NCBI RefSeq assembly: GCF_012933545.1
Contig: NZ_JAADJU010000004.1
Location: forward strand, 62,001-126,000
Source: Rouxiella aceris
GTDB taxonomy: Bacteria > Pseudomonadota > Gammaproteobacteria > Enterobacterales > Enterobacteriaceae
Length of the DNA stretch: 64,000 bases
Direction of reading: 5' to 3'
Shown here: positions 11,414 to 21,531 of the stretch, piece after piece
How positions within the stretch are numbered: position 1 is the first letter of the stretch
Layout of the letters: the number at the start of each line of letters is the position of its first letter
Translations under genes and position numbers: made by a program
The notes under the pieces: generated by a model
What the model was told of the DNA's origin: nothing
Seen by the model: only the letters and a program-made list of their open reading frames with translations
The model's database searches: none

Positions 11414-12778
11414 GTGATCAGTGCTTTCGACATGTTCAAGGTGGGTATTGGCCCGTCCAGTTCCCATACCCTCGGCCCCATGAAGGCGGGCAAACAATTT
11501 GCCGACGATCTGCTGCAACAGGATCTGCTGCCGCAGGTAACGCGTATTGCCGTTGACGTTTATGGTTCGTTGTCGCTGACCGGCAAAGGTCACCATACCG
11601 ATGTCGCCATTATTCTTGGCCTGGCGGGCAACAAGCCCGACACGGTGGATATTGATGCTATCCCGCATTTCATTAAAGACGTCGAGCAACGTCAGCTCTT
11701 GCCAATTGGCGGGACACTGCATGAAGTGGATTTCCCGCGCGATAGCGGCATGATTTTTCGTGGCGAAAATTTACCCCGTCATGAAAACGCTATGCAGATC
11801 CATGCCTTTGTCGGCGAAAGACTGGTTTACAGCAAGACCTATTACTCGATCGGCGGTGGCTTTATCGTTGACGACGAACATTTTGGTCAGCCGGTACTGG
11901 ATGAAGTCGACGTGCCTTATGCCTTTAATTCGGCCTCCGAAATGCTGGCTAAATGCCATGAAACCGGGCTGTCCCTTTCCGGGCTAATGATGAAAAATGA
12001 GCTGGCACAGCATAGCAAGAGCGAAATTGATCACTATTTCGCGGTCATCTGGCGCACCATGCAGGCCTGTATCGATCGCGGCTTAAATACCGAAGGGGTG
12101 TTACCGGGACCGCTGCGCGTTCCGCGTCGCGCCTCGGCGCTGCGACGAATGCTGGTGTCCAACGATAAACTGTCAAATGATCCTATGGTGGTGATCGACT
12201 GGGTCAATATGTTTGCGCTGGCAGTTAACGAAGAAAACGCCGCTGGCGGGCGGGTGGTCACCGCCCCCACCAACGGTGCCTGCGGTATCGTGCCTGCGGT
12301 TCTCGCCTACTACGACCGCTTTATTCAGCCGGTCAGCCCGGATATCGCCCTGCGCTATTTTCTTGCCTGCGGTGCTATCGGCATCCTTTATAAAATGAAT
12401 GCCTCTATTTCCGGCGCCGAAGTGGGTTGTCAGGGAGAGGTGGGCGTGGCCTGTTCCATGGCTGCCGCCGGTTTGACCGAGCTACTCGGCGGCAGCCCGG
12501 AACAGGTCTGTGTCGCTGCCGAAATCGGCATGGAGCATAACCTCGGTCTGACCTGCGATCCGGTTGCCGGACAGGTGCAAGTACCGTGCATCGAGCGCAA
12601 TGCCATTGCGGCAGTAAAAGCGATTAACTCATCACGGATGGCGCTGCGCCGTACCAGTGCGCCACGGGTATCCCTCGATAAAGTAATAGAGACCATGTAT
12701 GAGACCGGGAAGGATATGAATGCCAAATACCGCGAAACATCCCGTGGTGGTCTGGCAATCAAAGTGCAATGTGACTGA
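11414..12778 (+). CDS. sdaA: L-serine dehydratase (deaminase)
   Basis: Iron-sulfur enzyme that converts L-serine to pyruvate and ammonia. The 454 residues equal E. coli SdaA, and the N-terminus [19 protein letters not shown] is the substrate-binding signature. Cysteines that can hold the 4Fe-4S cluster lie in [17 protein letters not shown] and [15 protein letters not shown]. The start is GTG 11414 with AGGAG nine bases before it; E. coli sdaA also uses GTG. The 239-base leader has a TATACAAT box near 11263 but no clear operator. Confidence 0.96.
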   Translation: MISAFDMFKVGIGPSSSHTLGPMKAGKQFADDLLQQDLLPQVTRIAVDVYGSLSLTGKGHHTDVAIILGLAGNKPDTVDIDAIPHFIKDVEQRQLLPIGGTLHEVDFPRDSGMIFRGENLPRHENAMQIHAFVGERLVYSKTYYSIGGGFIVDDEHFGQPVLDEVDVPYAFNSASEMLAKCHETGLSLSGLMMKNELAQHSKSEIDHYFAVIWRTMQACIDRGLNTEGVLPGPLRVPRRASALRRMLVSNDKLSNDPMVVIDWVNMFALAVNEENAAGGRVVTAPTNGACGIVPAVLAYYDRFIQPVSPDIALRYFLACGAIGILYKMNASISGAEVGCQGEVGVACSMAAAGLTELLGGSPEQVCVAAEIGMEHNLGLTCDPVAGQVQVPCIERNAIAAVKAINSSRMALRRTSAPRVSLDKVIETMYETGKDMNAKYRETSRGGLAIKVQCD

Positions 12779-13384
12779 TTGGCCCGCTTTATAACCAGTC
12801 TCGGTAAAGGTGACTACACAGACGGTCATTTAACTGCCATATCCTGCTGTTTGGCCCCGGTTCTTTATGCCGAAACCGCAGGATATCTGTTCCACAACAA
12901 AACCGAGCGTCAAATCAGCTCTAGTAACAAAAACCTGCTGTATTCACTGGAAATATTGGTTCTAGTGCTTGCAATCAACCTATCGCCTGCGGCATGCTGA
13001 CCCCTCTCTGATGACCAGGGTGCATGCGTTTTTACTCTTTTGACTTTCATGTAAGGAAAGTGGAAAGTTTGTATAAAAAATAGCAATAACCTGTTGAATA
13101 CATTATGGTCAGCACAGAGAGATACCCAACATATTTCGCGCCGCATTCTGGCGGCAACTGCACGGTTCCCCCTGGTACAGCTAATATGTGGCCAGAGGCA
13201 GCCAACAAAGATGCAGCTTGCTGTATTACGGGTAGAAAACCTTATCAATGGACGAGCGGCAGAATATTTTAGGGCTACTATCAATCAATATGATGAACTT
13301 CGTTGATGATTTATTTTAAATTCTGACGCAGACCAATAGCCTGTTATGTAGCCTGATTTTAAACGGAAGAAAAGGATTAGTACG
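12779..13384. other. 600-base gene-poor spacer with a long hairpin
   Basis: Spacer between sdaA and pdeD. ATATCCTGC (12839-12847) and GCAGGATAT (12878-12886) form a perfect 9-bp stem that can be extended inward (GTTT/AAAC and GGC/GCC) with a mismatch and a bulge. No T run follows, so it is not a standard terminator although its place 60 bases after sdaA suits 3'-end formation. Short open frames on both strands (for example 13094-13306 and 12910-13284) have no ribosome binding site or recognisable similarity, and I do not call them genes. Confidence 0.5.
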
Positions 13385-14965
13385 ATGCCAATCTCCCCCA
13401 TTGGTCTTGCAAAATATCGCTATTATCGACTGGCACTGGCTATTGCGATGGGGTTAGTGACACTGCTTTTCACCCTGGGGATCCGCATCTATGAGCAAAA
13501 GCAGGCGATTGGCGATGACCAGCAACGGGTGGCGAGCCATACGGTTGAAAAGCTCGATAAGATTTTCTTCCCGGTGCAAAATATCACTTCGCTTCCCGCT
13601 ATCGAACCTGACCAGCAATGCCCCGCCCTCCAGCCCTCCTTGCAGCAAAGTGTGGCCAAACTGCAAACCCTGCGCGCCATTGCTGTCGTAAAAGATGCCC
13701 GCATAGTCTGTTCGAGCCTGCTGGGTGCGCTAGATATCGACTTTAGCAAGGCGCTGCCGCATATGCTGGAAGGCGTGACCAATCTGGAACTGCGCCCGGC
13801 AATGATGACCAGCGATCCGGTTCCCACCCTGATCTACTGGCAACCGAAGAGCACGGATAACCGCAATGGCTTGCTGTTTATTTATAATATCGACATTCTC
13901 TCCAGCTTCTTACTTGAACCCCAGCCGCCTTTTGCCAACAGAATCGTGCTGAACGTGATGCAGCAAAGTCTGGAGTACGATAAAAAAAGCATTACGCCAC
14001 GCGCCAGCATTCCGGACGTGCCGCTACTTGACGTACATTCGGAAAAATACAATTTCTCAGTTTCTATCTATGGCCGTCCGCCCCTCGCCCTGGCCTGGAG
14101 CAAACTGCCAAACCATTTGCCGCTGTCTATTTTGATCAGCCTGCTGGCTTCGTTTGCTATCTATCTGTTTTCCGGCAGCCGCATCAGCCTGGCTTATCCC
14201 ATTAGCCACGCTATCTCGCACCGTGAGTTTCAGGTCTATTGCCAGCCGATTATCAATAGTGAAGACGGAAAGTGTATTGGGGTAGAAACCTTGATGCGCT
14301 GGAAGAACCGCCGCCAGGAGTGGGTCTCTCCCGATGTATTTATCCCGCTGGCAGAACAACATGGACTGATTATCGCCCTGACACGTTATCTCATTAAACA
14401 GGTCAGCGATAATCTGGCTTACTTTCCGAGCAACGCGAATTTTTATATCAGCATTAACGTTGCCGCTCAGCATTTCAATAATATGGAGATTCTGAAGGAT
14501 ATTCACGACTTCTGGCTGCCGGCCAATCCTCAGGTATCGTTGATGCTGGAATTGACCGAAAGAACTCGCCTGCAGGAACTGACCGCCGAACAAATCGAGC
14601 AATTAAAGGCAATCGGCGTCCAGTTAGCGATTGATGATTTTGGTACCGGTCACAGTTCACTGAGTTACCTCAAGACGCTGAACCCGGATGTATTGAAAAT
14701 CGATCGCGCCTTTACTGCCGCCATTGGCACCGATGCTATTAACGCCACCGTCACCGACTCGATCATTACCCTCGCCCAGCGACTGAAGCTGAAACTGATT
14801 GCCGAAGGGGTGGAAACCCGTGAACAGGCAGATTATTTACGTGACAGAAAAGTCGAAGCGTTGCAGGGCTACTATTTTGCCCGCCCAATGCCGATTGATG
14901 TTTTCCCTATCTGGCTTGAGCGCTACCAGCAAGATAATATCCGCGCCGAAGCCATCGCTGATTAA
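13385..14965 (+). CDS. pdeD: Cyclic-di-GMP phosphodiesterase with CSS sensor domain
   Basis: Inner-membrane c-di-GMP phosphodiesterase of 526 residues. One transmembrane helix near 17-35 is followed by a periplasmic CSS-motif domain (Cys79 and Cys109-Ser-Ser), a second helix near 244-262 and a cytoplasmic EAL domain. The signature is a variant, Glu301-Thr-Leu, with the catalytic Glu retained; ELTER, DDFGTG (417-422) and LKIDR are intact, so activity is expected. In related proteins the disulfide state of the two cysteines controls activity and proteolysis. AAGGA precedes ATG 13385. It corresponds to E. coli YoaD/PdeD between sdaA and yoaE. Confidence 0.93.
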   Translation: MPISPIGLAKYRYYRLALAIAMGLVTLLFTLGIRIYEQKQAIGDDQQRVASHTVEKLDKIFFPVQNITSLPAIEPDQQCPALQPSLQQSVAKLQTLRAIAVVKDARIVCSSLLGALDIDFSKALPHMLEGVTNLELRPAMMTSDPVPTLIYWQPKSTDNRNGLLFIYNIDILSSFLLEPQPPFANRIVLNVMQQSLEYDKKSITPRASIPDVPLLDVHSEKYNFSVSIYGRPPLALAWSKLPNHLPLSILISLLASFAIYLFSGSRISLAYPISHAISHREFQVYCQPIINSEDGKCIGVETLMRWKNRRQEWVSPDVFIPLAEQHGLIIALTRYLIKQVSDNLAYFPSNANFYISINVAAQHFNNMEILKDIHDFWLPANPQVSLMLELTERTRLQELTAEQIEQLKAIGVQLAIDDFGTGHSSLSYLKTLNPDVLKIDRAFTAAIGTDAINATVTDSIITLAQRLKLKLIAEGVETREQADYLRDRKVEALQGYYFARPMPIDVFPIWLERYQQDNIRAEAIAD

Positions 14966-14968
14966 ACC

Positions 14969-14994
14969 GCTGCGGCCACAGACACGGCCGCAGC
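14969..14994. terminator. Hairpin between convergent pdeD and yoaE
   Basis: GCTGCGGCC (14969-14977) pairs perfectly with GGCCGCAGC (14986-14994), loop of 8 bases. No T tract follows on either side, so it is terminator-like only. Confidence 0.55.
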
Positions 14995-15008
14995 GAAGAC
15001 CTTGCCGA

Positions 15009-16571
15009 TTACTCCTCTTCTGGACGGCGATCGTTGGGCGCAATCTTGCTAATACGTACGCTTTCAATGCGGTATTCAGACACCTTGATAATCTCAAAGC
15101 GCAACGGCGGCATGGTTATCACTTCGCCCTCCACCGGCATTTGCCCGGATTCGGATAACAGCAACCCGGCAAGGGAAGCGTAATCGGCGTTTGGACTGAC
15201 CAGCTCAAAAGTATTCAGCCGCTGTTCCAGCGCATGTAGATCGGTACCGCCTTTCGCCAGCCAGCCGTCGCCGTCAACCACCACATCCGGCGTTTCATCT
15301 TCATCGGGGAATTCCCCGGCAATGGCCTCCAGCACGTCCAGCGGTGTCACCAGCCCCTGGATCACACCAAACTCATTGCTGACCACCACCAGACGTCCTC
15401 TGGCCCGGCGCAGCACCGCCAGCAATTTGATCACGTCCATGGTTTCAGGTACCACAATAGGCGGCGTTTGTTCGGCAAAGGCAACAATATCTTCACCGTT
15501 TTCCAGCGCCACCAGCAGATCTTTGGCACGCACCACACCAATCACATCATCAAGAGATTGGCGGCAGATAGGAAACAGGCTGTGCGGCGTATCCAGCAAC
15601 TGCATACGGATATCATCGGTGGAGCGTTCACAGTCGACCCAGGAAATCTCGGTGCGCGGGGTCATAATGCTGCGCAGCGAGCGGGAAGCCAGGGTCAGTA
15701 CGCCACTGATCATAAAACGCTCTTCTTCCGCAAAGGTTTCATCTGCAGATTTGGTTTCATCCTGCGGCTCTTCGCCACGGTGATCGTTATCGCGTTTTCC
15801 GCCCATCAAACGATAAATCGCCTCGGCGGTCCGCTCACGCAGCGGCATCCGTGACTGATGACGGATAAAGTTGCGACGGGCAATCTGATTGAACAGTTCG
15901 ATCAGCACCGAGAAACCGATGGCGGCATACAGATAGCCTTTAGGAATATGGAAACCAAATCCCTCGGCAATCAGGCTCAGACCAATCATCAGCAAGAAAC
16001 TCAGACACAGCACCACCACGGTGGGATGAGCGTTAACAAAGCGGGTTAACGCTTTCGACGCCAGCAGCATCATGCCCATGGCGATCACTACCGCGGTCAT
16101 CATCACCGCAAGGTTATTAACCATCCCCACGGCGGTGATCACCGCATCGAGCGAGAAGACGGCATCCAATATGACGATCTGGATAACAACCGACCAGAAC
16201 CCCGAGTAGCCACGGTTGCTGTTGCCGGTTTCAGCCTCCCCTTCCAGGCGCTCATGCAGCTCACTGGTGGCTTTAAACAACAGAAACAGCCCCCCAAGCA
16301 GCAGAATAAGATCGCGTCCCGAAAAGGTGAACTGCGCAATGCTAAACAGCGGAGTGGTCAGTTTTACCATCCATGAAATCAGTGCCAGCAGGCCCAGACG
16401 CATAACTAACGCCAGCGATAAACCGATAAGACGGGCTTTATCGCGCTGTTTTGGCGGTAGCTTGTCCGCCAGAATGGCAATAAACACCAGGTTGTCGATC
16501 CCCAGCACGATCTCCAGCACGATCAACGTCAGCAAACCGACCCAAATAGAAGGATCCATTAAAAATTCCAT
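15009..16571 (-). CDS. yoaE: TerC-family membrane protein with CBS and CorC domains
   Basis: Inner-membrane protein of 520 residues, near the 518 of E. coli YoaE. Residues 1-240 hold about seven hydrophobic helices of the TerC type with conserved acids in [13 protein letters not shown] and DAVFSLDAV, which in TerC proteins are thought to handle metal ions such as Mn2+. Residues ~290-420 form a CBS pair and ~430-510 a CorC/HlyC domain. Transport activity has not been shown for YoaE itself. It is convergent with pdeD and divergent from manX. Confidence 0.92.
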   Translation of the reverse strand: MEFLMDPSIWVGLLTLIVLEIVLGIDNLVFIAILADKLPPKQRDKARLIGLSLALVMRLGLLALISWMVKLTTPLFSIAQFTFSGRDLILLLGGLFLLFKATSELHERLEGEAETGNSNRGYSGFWSVVIQIVILDAVFSLDAVITAVGMVNNLAVMMTAVVIAMGMMLLASKALTRFVNAHPTVVVLCLSFLLMIGLSLIAEGFGFHIPKGYLYAAIGFSVLIELFNQIARRNFIRHQSRMPLRERTAEAIYRLMGGKRDNDHRGEEPQDETKSADETFAEEERFMISGVLTLASRSLRSIMTPRTEISWVDCERSTDDIRMQLLDTPHSLFPICRQSLDDVIGVVRAKDLLVALENGEDIVAFAEQTPPIVVPETMDVIKLLAVLRRARGRLVVVSNEFGVIQGLVTPLDVLEAIAGEFPDEDETPDVVVDGDGWLAKGGTDLHALEQRLNTFELVSPNADYASLAGLLLSESGQMPVEGEVITMPPLRFEIIKVSEYRIESVRISKIAPNDRRPEEE

Positions 16572-17245
16572 ATCAGACTCCGCAGTGAGTAATCAGAAAG
16601 AAGGCCGGGACGTGAGGGTTGGCACACCGGATAACCTGGGTTCGATCAACGGCGGATAACACACCGTCTTTGGCACTGAGCCAATGGAAACGCATGAGCA
16701 TAGCGGCAGAAAGGCTGAGGTAATGGCGCGAGGGCCAAGCCTGTCGTGTGTTGCATGGGGGGAAGCGAAACGTACTTGTGGTAGTGATTGTAGTAAAGCG
16801 TCGTCGGTGACAGTCCATAGGGTGGGCTGAGGCCCGGTACTCCTGTGTAATAATTGGAAATATACTGTAACAGCTCTATTCATCAACGCAAAGTGTCATT
16901 TACAAGCGCATTCCGCGAACAGCGCCTATGCTTTTGTTGTTTCGTGCGACAAATCATCTAAATCGCAAAAACAGTCTGCACATTGCCGAGCGGGTCTGCG
17001 AATAACTGACAGTCGTCACAAAATTTATTTTTTCACACACTAAAATAAATCCATTCGGAATTTCCGATGTTCTATTTCAATGAATGTTCGTTGATTTTTC
17101 AGAAATAAAGGGAGAATTAAGTTTTTTTTACACGAAAACAATGTAGGGAACACAGCATTCGTCAACTGAATATACTGACGAACAAAAATATGCTTTATCA
17201 CTTAAGTGCACAACCCGCCAGCCGGGTTAAAAGAGGAGGTAGCGA
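16572..17245. promoter_or_regulatory. manX control region with candidate CRP and Mlc sites
   Basis: Divergent 674-base spacer between yoaE and manX. ACTGA-N6-TCACA at 17005-17020 resembles a CRP site. Immediately after it TTTATTTT (17024-17031) and AAAATAAA (17042-17049) make an inverted repeat like operators of Mlc (DgsA), the known repressor of manXYZ in E. coli. The strong ribosome binding site GAGGAGGT is at 17233-17240. The left part, 16600-16900, shows no recognisable element. Site calls are by eye and not scored. Confidence 0.5.
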
Positions 17246-18205
17246 GTGAGTATTGCTATTATCATCGGCACTCATGGCTCAGCGGCCGAACAGCTGCTGA
17301 AAACAACGGAAATGTTAATAGGCGATCAGCAAAACGTCGCTTATATCGATTTCGTGCCTGGGGAAAACGCCGATACATTGATTGAGAAATACAACGCGAA
17401 GCTCGAAGGTCTAGACACGAGTAGTGGTGTTCTATTTTTAGTCGACACCTGGGGGGGAAGTCCTTTCAACGCCGCCAGTCGTATTGTCGTCGATAAAGAG
17501 GGTTATGAGGTGGTCACCGGGGTAAATATTCCGATGCTGGTTGAAACCTTTATGGCTCGTGATGACAACCCTTCCCTTGTCGAACTGACTGCTGTCGCCA
17601 TTGAAACCGGTCGCCTGGGCGTCAGAGCCCTGAAACTACCGGAAGCTACAGTGACTACCACCGCAGCCCCGGTTGCCAAGCCTGCAGCTCCGGCGAAACC
17701 TCTGGGTCCTAACGATCATATGAAAATCGGTCTGGCACGTATCGACGACCGTTTGATCCATGGTCAGGTTGCCACCCGCTGGACCAAAGAAACCAACGTT
17801 AACCGTATTATTGTCATCAGTGATGAAGTAGCCGCCGATACCGTGCGTAAAACGCTGCTCACTCAGGTTGCTCCTCCAGGGGTCACCGCGCATGTTGTCG
17901 ATGTCGCAAAAGCGATCCGCGTTTACGATAATCCGAAATATGCCGGCGATCGCGTTATGTTGTTGTTTACCAATCCAACTGATGTACTGCGCGTGGTTGA
18001 AGCAGGTGTCAATATCACCTCGGTGAATATTGGCGGCATGGCATTTAAACAGGGTAAAACCCAGGTGAATAATGCGGTCTCTGTTGATGCCAAAGATATT
18101 GAAGCATTTAAGAAATTAAATGAAAAAGGTATTGAGCTGGAAGTGCGCAAAGTCTCTTCAGACAGTCGTCTGAAAATGATGGATATGATTAACAAAATGA
18201 ATTAA
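17246..18205 (+). CDS. manX: PTS mannose permease IIAB subunit
   Basis: Cytoplasmic phosphotransfer subunit of the mannose-family PTS, which imports mannose, glucose, glucosamine and other hexoses. The IIA domain has phospho-site His10 (IGTHGS); an Ala/Pro-rich linker covers about residues 133-157; the IIB domain has phospho-site His172 (RLIHGQ). The 319 residues are close to E. coli ManX (323). The start is GTG 17246, fixed by GAGGAGGT five bases upstream. It heads the manXYZ operon; manY follows after 93 bases. Confidence 0.97.
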   Translation: MSIAIIIGTHGSAAEQLLKTTEMLIGDQQNVAYIDFVPGENADTLIEKYNAKLEGLDTSSGVLFLVDTWGGSPFNAASRIVVDKEGYEVVTGVNIPMLVETFMARDDNPSLVELTAVAIETGRLGVRALKLPEATVTTTAAPVAKPAAPAKPLGPNDHMKIGLARIDDRLIHGQVATRWTKETNVNRIIVISDEVAADTVRKTLLTQVAPPGVTAHVVDVAKAIRVYDNPKYAGDRVMLLFTNPTDVLRVVEAGVNITSVNIGGMAFKQGKTQVNNAVSVDAKDIEAFKKLNEKGIELEVRKVSSDSRLKMMDMINKMN

Positions 18206-18298
18206 TAGGCCGACCAACCGCTCCTGACGACATCAAGGTCACAGGCCGGTTATGCTGGCATTATTTTACTCGGAATCCGTAGGTATAGGAGAAGGTCA

Positions 18299-19096
18299 AT
18301 GGAGATCACCACACTACAAATTGTGCTGATATTTATTGTCGCATGTATTGCCGGGATGGAATCCATTCTGGATGAGTTTCAGTTTCACCGTCCGTTAGTA
18401 GCCTGTACGTTAATTGGTCTGGTTCTCGGCGATATGAAAACCGGTATCATTATCGGCGGGACATTGGAAATGATCGCCCTGGGCTGGATGAACATCGGTG
18501 CCGCCGTGGCTCCCGATGCCGCCCTCGCCTCGATTATTTCCACCATCCTGGTTATCGCCGGTGGACAATCAATTGGTGCCGGTATCGCGCTGGCCATACC
18601 TTTGGCTGCAGCCGGTCAGGTATTAACCATTATCGTGCGTACCATTACCGTGGCATTCCAGCACGCAGCCGACAAGGCCGCTGAAAAGGGCAACCTGAGT
18701 GCCATATCCTGGATCCACGTTTCTGCGCTGATCCTGCAAGCCATGCGTATTGCTATCCCTGCCGTTATCGTCGGTGTTTCCGTCGGTACCAGCGTAGTAC
18801 AAAGCATGCTGAGTTCGATCCCAGTCGTTGTCACCAGTGGTCTGAACATTGCCGGTGGGATGATCGTCGTTGTTGGTTACGCCATGGTTATTAACATGAT
18901 GCGTGCCGGCTATCTGATGCCATTCTTCTACCTGGGCTTTGTGACCGCCGCATTCACCAACTTCAACCTGGTTGCACTGGGTGTAATCGGGATGGTGATG
19001 GCAGTGCTCTATATCCAGTTGAGTCCAAAATACAATAAGTCTGCACAGGCTTCTGGACCTCAGGCTGTTAACGATCTCGACAACGAATTAGACTAA
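18299..19096 (+). CDS. manY: PTS mannose permease IIC subunit
   Basis: Integral membrane half of the mannose PTS transporter, 265 residues, almost identical to E. coli ManY. It is hydrophobic throughout with the family stretch GGTLEMIALGWMNIGAA and the C-terminus DLDNELD. TAGGAGAAGG precedes ATG 18299. In E. coli ManYZ also serves as the entry site for phage lambda DNA and some bacteriocins. manZ begins 11 bases after its stop. Confidence 0.97.
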   Translation: MEITTLQIVLIFIVACIAGMESILDEFQFHRPLVACTLIGLVLGDMKTGIIIGGTLEMIALGWMNIGAAVAPDAALASIISTILVIAGGQSIGAGIALAIPLAAAGQVLTIIVRTITVAFQHAADKAAEKGNLSAISWIHVSALILQAMRIAIPAVIVGVSVGTSVVQSMLSSIPVVVTSGLNIAGGMIVVVGYAMVINMMRAGYLMPFFYLGFVTAAFTNFNLVALGVIGMVMAVLYIQLSPKYNKSAQASGPQAVNDLDNELD

Positions 19097-19107
19097 GGGT
19101 GAGAGAA

Positions 19108-19950
19108 ATGGTCGATCAAACTCAAGAGAAAAAACTCACGCCTGCCGATATTCGCGGTGTGTTTCTACGCTCAAACCTGTTCCAGGGATCATGGAACTTT
19201 GAACGTATGCAGGCGCTTGGCTTCTGCTTCTGTATGGTGCCGGTGATTCGTCGTCTTTATCCTGAAAACAACGACGATCGTAAACAGGCGATTAAACGTC
19301 ACCTGGAGTTCTTTAATACCCATCCTTACGTCGCAGCCCCGGTGCTGGGTGTAACGCTGGCGCTTGAAGAACAACGTGCCAATGGCGCACCAATCGACGA
19401 TGCGGCCATCAACGGCCTGAAAGTCGGTCTGATGGGACCTCTGGCCGGTGTCGGTGACCCGATTTTCTGGGGTACCGTACGTCCGGTATTTGCGGCCCTG
19501 GGTGCCGGTATTGCCATGAGTGGTAGCCTGCTCGGGCCTCTGCTGTTCTTTATTCTGTTTAACCTGGTACGTCTGTTAAACCGTTATTACGGTGTGGCTT
19601 ACGGCTATCGCAAAGGTGTCGATATCGTTAACGATATGGGCGGCGGCTTCCTGCAGAAATTGACCGAGGGGGCGTCAATTCTCGGCCTCTTTGTCATGGG
19701 GGCGCTGGTCAACAAGTGGACGCATGTCAACATTCCGTTGGTCGTCTCGAAGATCACCGATAACGCCGGTCATACGACGGTGACCACGGTACAAAGCATC
19801 CTCGACCAGTTAATGCCGGGCCTGGTTCCTCTGCTGCTGACCTTTGGTTGTATGTGGCTGCTGCGCAGGAAGGTCAATGCGCTGTGGATTATCATCGGCT
19901 TCTTCGTCATCGGTATTTTCGGTTTTTGGATCGGCCTGCTCGGTCTGTAA
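19108..19950 (+). CDS. manZ: PTS mannose permease IID subunit
   Basis: Second membrane subunit of the mannose PTS, 280 residues from ATG 19108. An earlier in-frame GTG at 19099 is open, but it lies within the GGGTGAGAGA that acts as ribosome binding site, and E. coli ManZ begins MVD like this ATG. The family motifs RSNLFQGSWNFERMQ and GPLAGVGDPIFWGT are intact, and a strong terminator follows 12 bases after the stop. Confidence 0.96.
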   Translation: MVDQTQEKKLTPADIRGVFLRSNLFQGSWNFERMQALGFCFCMVPVIRRLYPENNDDRKQAIKRHLEFFNTHPYVAAPVLGVTLALEEQRANGAPIDDAAINGLKVGLMGPLAGVGDPIFWGTVRPVFAALGAGIAMSGSLLGPLLFFILFNLVRLLNRYYGVAYGYRKGVDIVNDMGGGFLQKLTEGASILGLFVMGALVNKWTHVNIPLVVSKITDNAGHTTVTTVQSILDQLMPGLVPLLLTFGCMWLLRRKVNALWIIIGFFVIGIFGFWIGLLGL

Positions 19951-19962
19951 TGACCAGGCAGC

Positions 19963-19993
19963 AACCGGGGGCGTGATAACCCCCGGTTTTTTA
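19963..19993 (+). terminator. Terminator of manXYZ
   Basis: AACCGGGGG (19963-19971) pairs with CCCCCGGTT (19980-19988), followed by TTTTATT. Strong rho-independent terminator before yobD. Confidence 0.92.
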
Positions 19994-20027
19994 TTGTTAA
20001 AATCCACTGCGTAGCGGGAGACTCAGG

Positions 20028-20486
20028 ATGTCAGTAACAGATATTGCCTTGATTATTTTCATTTTATTGCTATTGGCTTATGCCATTTATGATGAATTTA
20101 TCATGGATAAAAGACAGGGAAAAACGCAGTTAAGAGTTAACCTCCAACGCAGAAACAAGATTGATGCGGTTATTTTTATTGGCCTGTTGATCATTTTGCT
20201 TTACAACAATATCACTGCCCACGGCAGTCTGCTGACTACCTATTTGTTAATCAGTCTCGGGCTGATTGCCTTCTATATTTCGTTTATTCGCTGGCCAAAG
20301 ATGCTGTTTAAACCCACAGGTTTTTTCTATGCCAATAGCTTCATTACCTATGAGCGCATCCAGGCAATGAACCTGTCAGAAGACGGCATACTGGTTATTC
20401 AGCTGGAACAGAAAAAACTATTAATTCGCGTTAACCATCTGGACGATCTGGAAAACATATACAAATTAATGGTTAATTATCAATGA
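20028..20486 (+). CDS. yobD: UPF0266 membrane protein YobD
   Basis: A 152-residue protein, equal in length to E. coli YobD (DUF986). Hydrophobic helices are seen at about 5-23, 45-62 and 67-88; the rest is soluble and carries the family sequence [10 protein letters not shown]-like ([14 protein letters not shown]). It lies between manZ and mntP as in E. coli. Function is unknown. The frame is preceded by GGGAGACTCAGG just before ATG 20028. Confidence 0.92.
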   Translation: MSVTDIALIIFILLLLAYAIYDEFIMDKRQGKTQLRVNLQRRNKIDAVIFIGLLIILLYNNITAHGSLLTTYLLISLGLIAFYISFIRWPKMLFKPTGFFYANSFITYERIQAMNLSEDGILVIQLEQKKLLIRVNHLDDLENIYKLMVNYQ

Positions 20487-20715
20487 TATGAATAAATATT
20501 AACTAAAATGACAAAGTGGCGAGTGACGTAATTCCGCTTATTCATTAGCCAGCTAAATTATATTTTCGACCGCAGCCTTATTAGTTCGTCTATTATTTCC
20601 GCGCAGTTGTTAATGACATTTTACGGATGCTAATGGTTATCATTATTAATTGCCCTATTGACAATATTTAGGGTTGTCTGGCAACAAAATAATATGTTAA
20701 GGTTGCGCCGTCATT
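20487..20715 (+). promoter_or_regulatory. mntP promoter region with a Fur-like box
   Basis: Bases 20629-20647 match 15 of 19 positions of the Fur consensus (GATAATGATAATCATTATC). E. coli mntP is reported to respond to Fur and MntR, which fits. A TTGACA at 20658-20663 lacks a good -10 at standard distance. No MntR palindrome was recognised by eye. Confidence 0.5.
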
Positions 20716-20905
20716 GGGGAGTAGCCGGTTTATACATTTAATTCTTTACATTAAAGATAAATTTATAAACGCTCGTATCAACATACTCGTTTGTTGTTTA
20801 AACGTGGTGCGAGCATCCTGGGAAGGTTGGCGAGACCATAGGCACGTAGCTCCGTCGTAAGGTTGGGGGTGGGTTACGTGTATATGGAGCCACCCGGCCG
20901 AGGTC
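20716..20905 (+). ncRNA. yybP-ykoY manganese riboswitch
   Basis: The leader of mntP begins with GGGGAGTAGCC (20716-20726), contains the paired element around GCGAGCATCCTGGGA and GGCGAGACC (about 20809-20840), and ends GGAGCCACCCGGCCGAGGTC just before the start codon. These are the conserved parts of the yybP-ykoY aptamer, which binds Mn2+. The AGGT that could serve as ribosome binding site is inside the last helix, so Mn2+ binding probably frees translation of the exporter. The E. coli mntP leader carries the same element. Confidence 0.88.
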
Positions 20906-20911
20906 TTTTCA

Positions 20912-21484
20912 ATGAATTTATCTGCCACCATTATTCTCGCCTTTGGCATGTCCATGGACGCATTTGCTGCTTCTATTGGCAAAGGTGCCACCCTGCATAA
21001 ACCCCGCTTTCGTGAAGCCTTCCGTACCGGTCTGATTTTTGGCGTTATTGAAGCTATTACCCCGCTTATTGGCTGGGGCATCGGGCTGTTTGCCACTCAA
21101 TACATTATGGCCTGGGATCACTGGGTAGCCTTTACCCTGCTGTTTATTCTTGGTGCCAGAATGATCTATGAAGGCTGCAAAAATAAAACCGACGAAGAAG
21201 CTCCGTTGCAGAGCAGCCATAGCTTTTGGATCCTCGCCACTACCGCAGTGGCCACCAGCCTTGATGCTATGGCCATTGGCGTGGGTCTGGCATTTCTTGA
21301 AGTCAATATCTTGCATACCGCGTTGGCTATTGGTCTGGCAACCATGACCATGGCAACCATTGGCATTATGCTGGGCCGTTTTATTGGTCCGTTGCTGGGC
21401 AAATGGGCGGAGATTCTCGGCGGCGTGGTGCTGATTGGTATCGGCTGCAATATCCTGCTCGAACATCTCGGCTATATCGCGTAA
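20912..21484 (+). CDS. mntP: Manganese efflux pump MntP
   Basis: Six-helix inner-membrane exporter of Mn2+, 190 residues (E. coli 188). Two repeats with conserved acidic residues are visible: [14 protein letters not shown] near 15-28 and [14 protein letters not shown] in the second half. The gene lies directly under a manganese riboswitch, which fits the function. It is convergent with rlmA. Confidence 0.96.
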   Translation: MNLSATIILAFGMSMDAFAASIGKGATLHKPRFREAFRTGLIFGVIEAITPLIGWGIGLFATQYIMAWDHWVAFTLLFILGARMIYEGCKNKTDEEAPLQSSHSFWILATTAVATSLDAMAIGVGLAFLEVNILHTALAIGLATMTMATIGIMLGRFIGPLLGKWAEILGGVVLIGIGCNILLEHLGYIA

Positions 21485-21491
21485 TCCCCCT

Positions 21492-21519
21492 GCCCCCGAT
21501 CTCTTTGACTATCGGGGGC
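21492..21519. terminator. Hairpin between mntP and rlmA
   Basis: GCCCCCGAT (21492-21500) pairs perfectly with ATCGGGGGC (21511-21519) around a 10-base loop between two convergent genes. There is no T tract, so termination is inferred. Confidence 0.55.
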
Positions 21520-21531
21520 GAGCCTCTGGCA

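Noticed and set aside
12910-13284. Leftward frame of 124 codons between sdaA and pdeD
   Set aside because: No ribosome binding site, odd residue composition and no similarity I can recognise.
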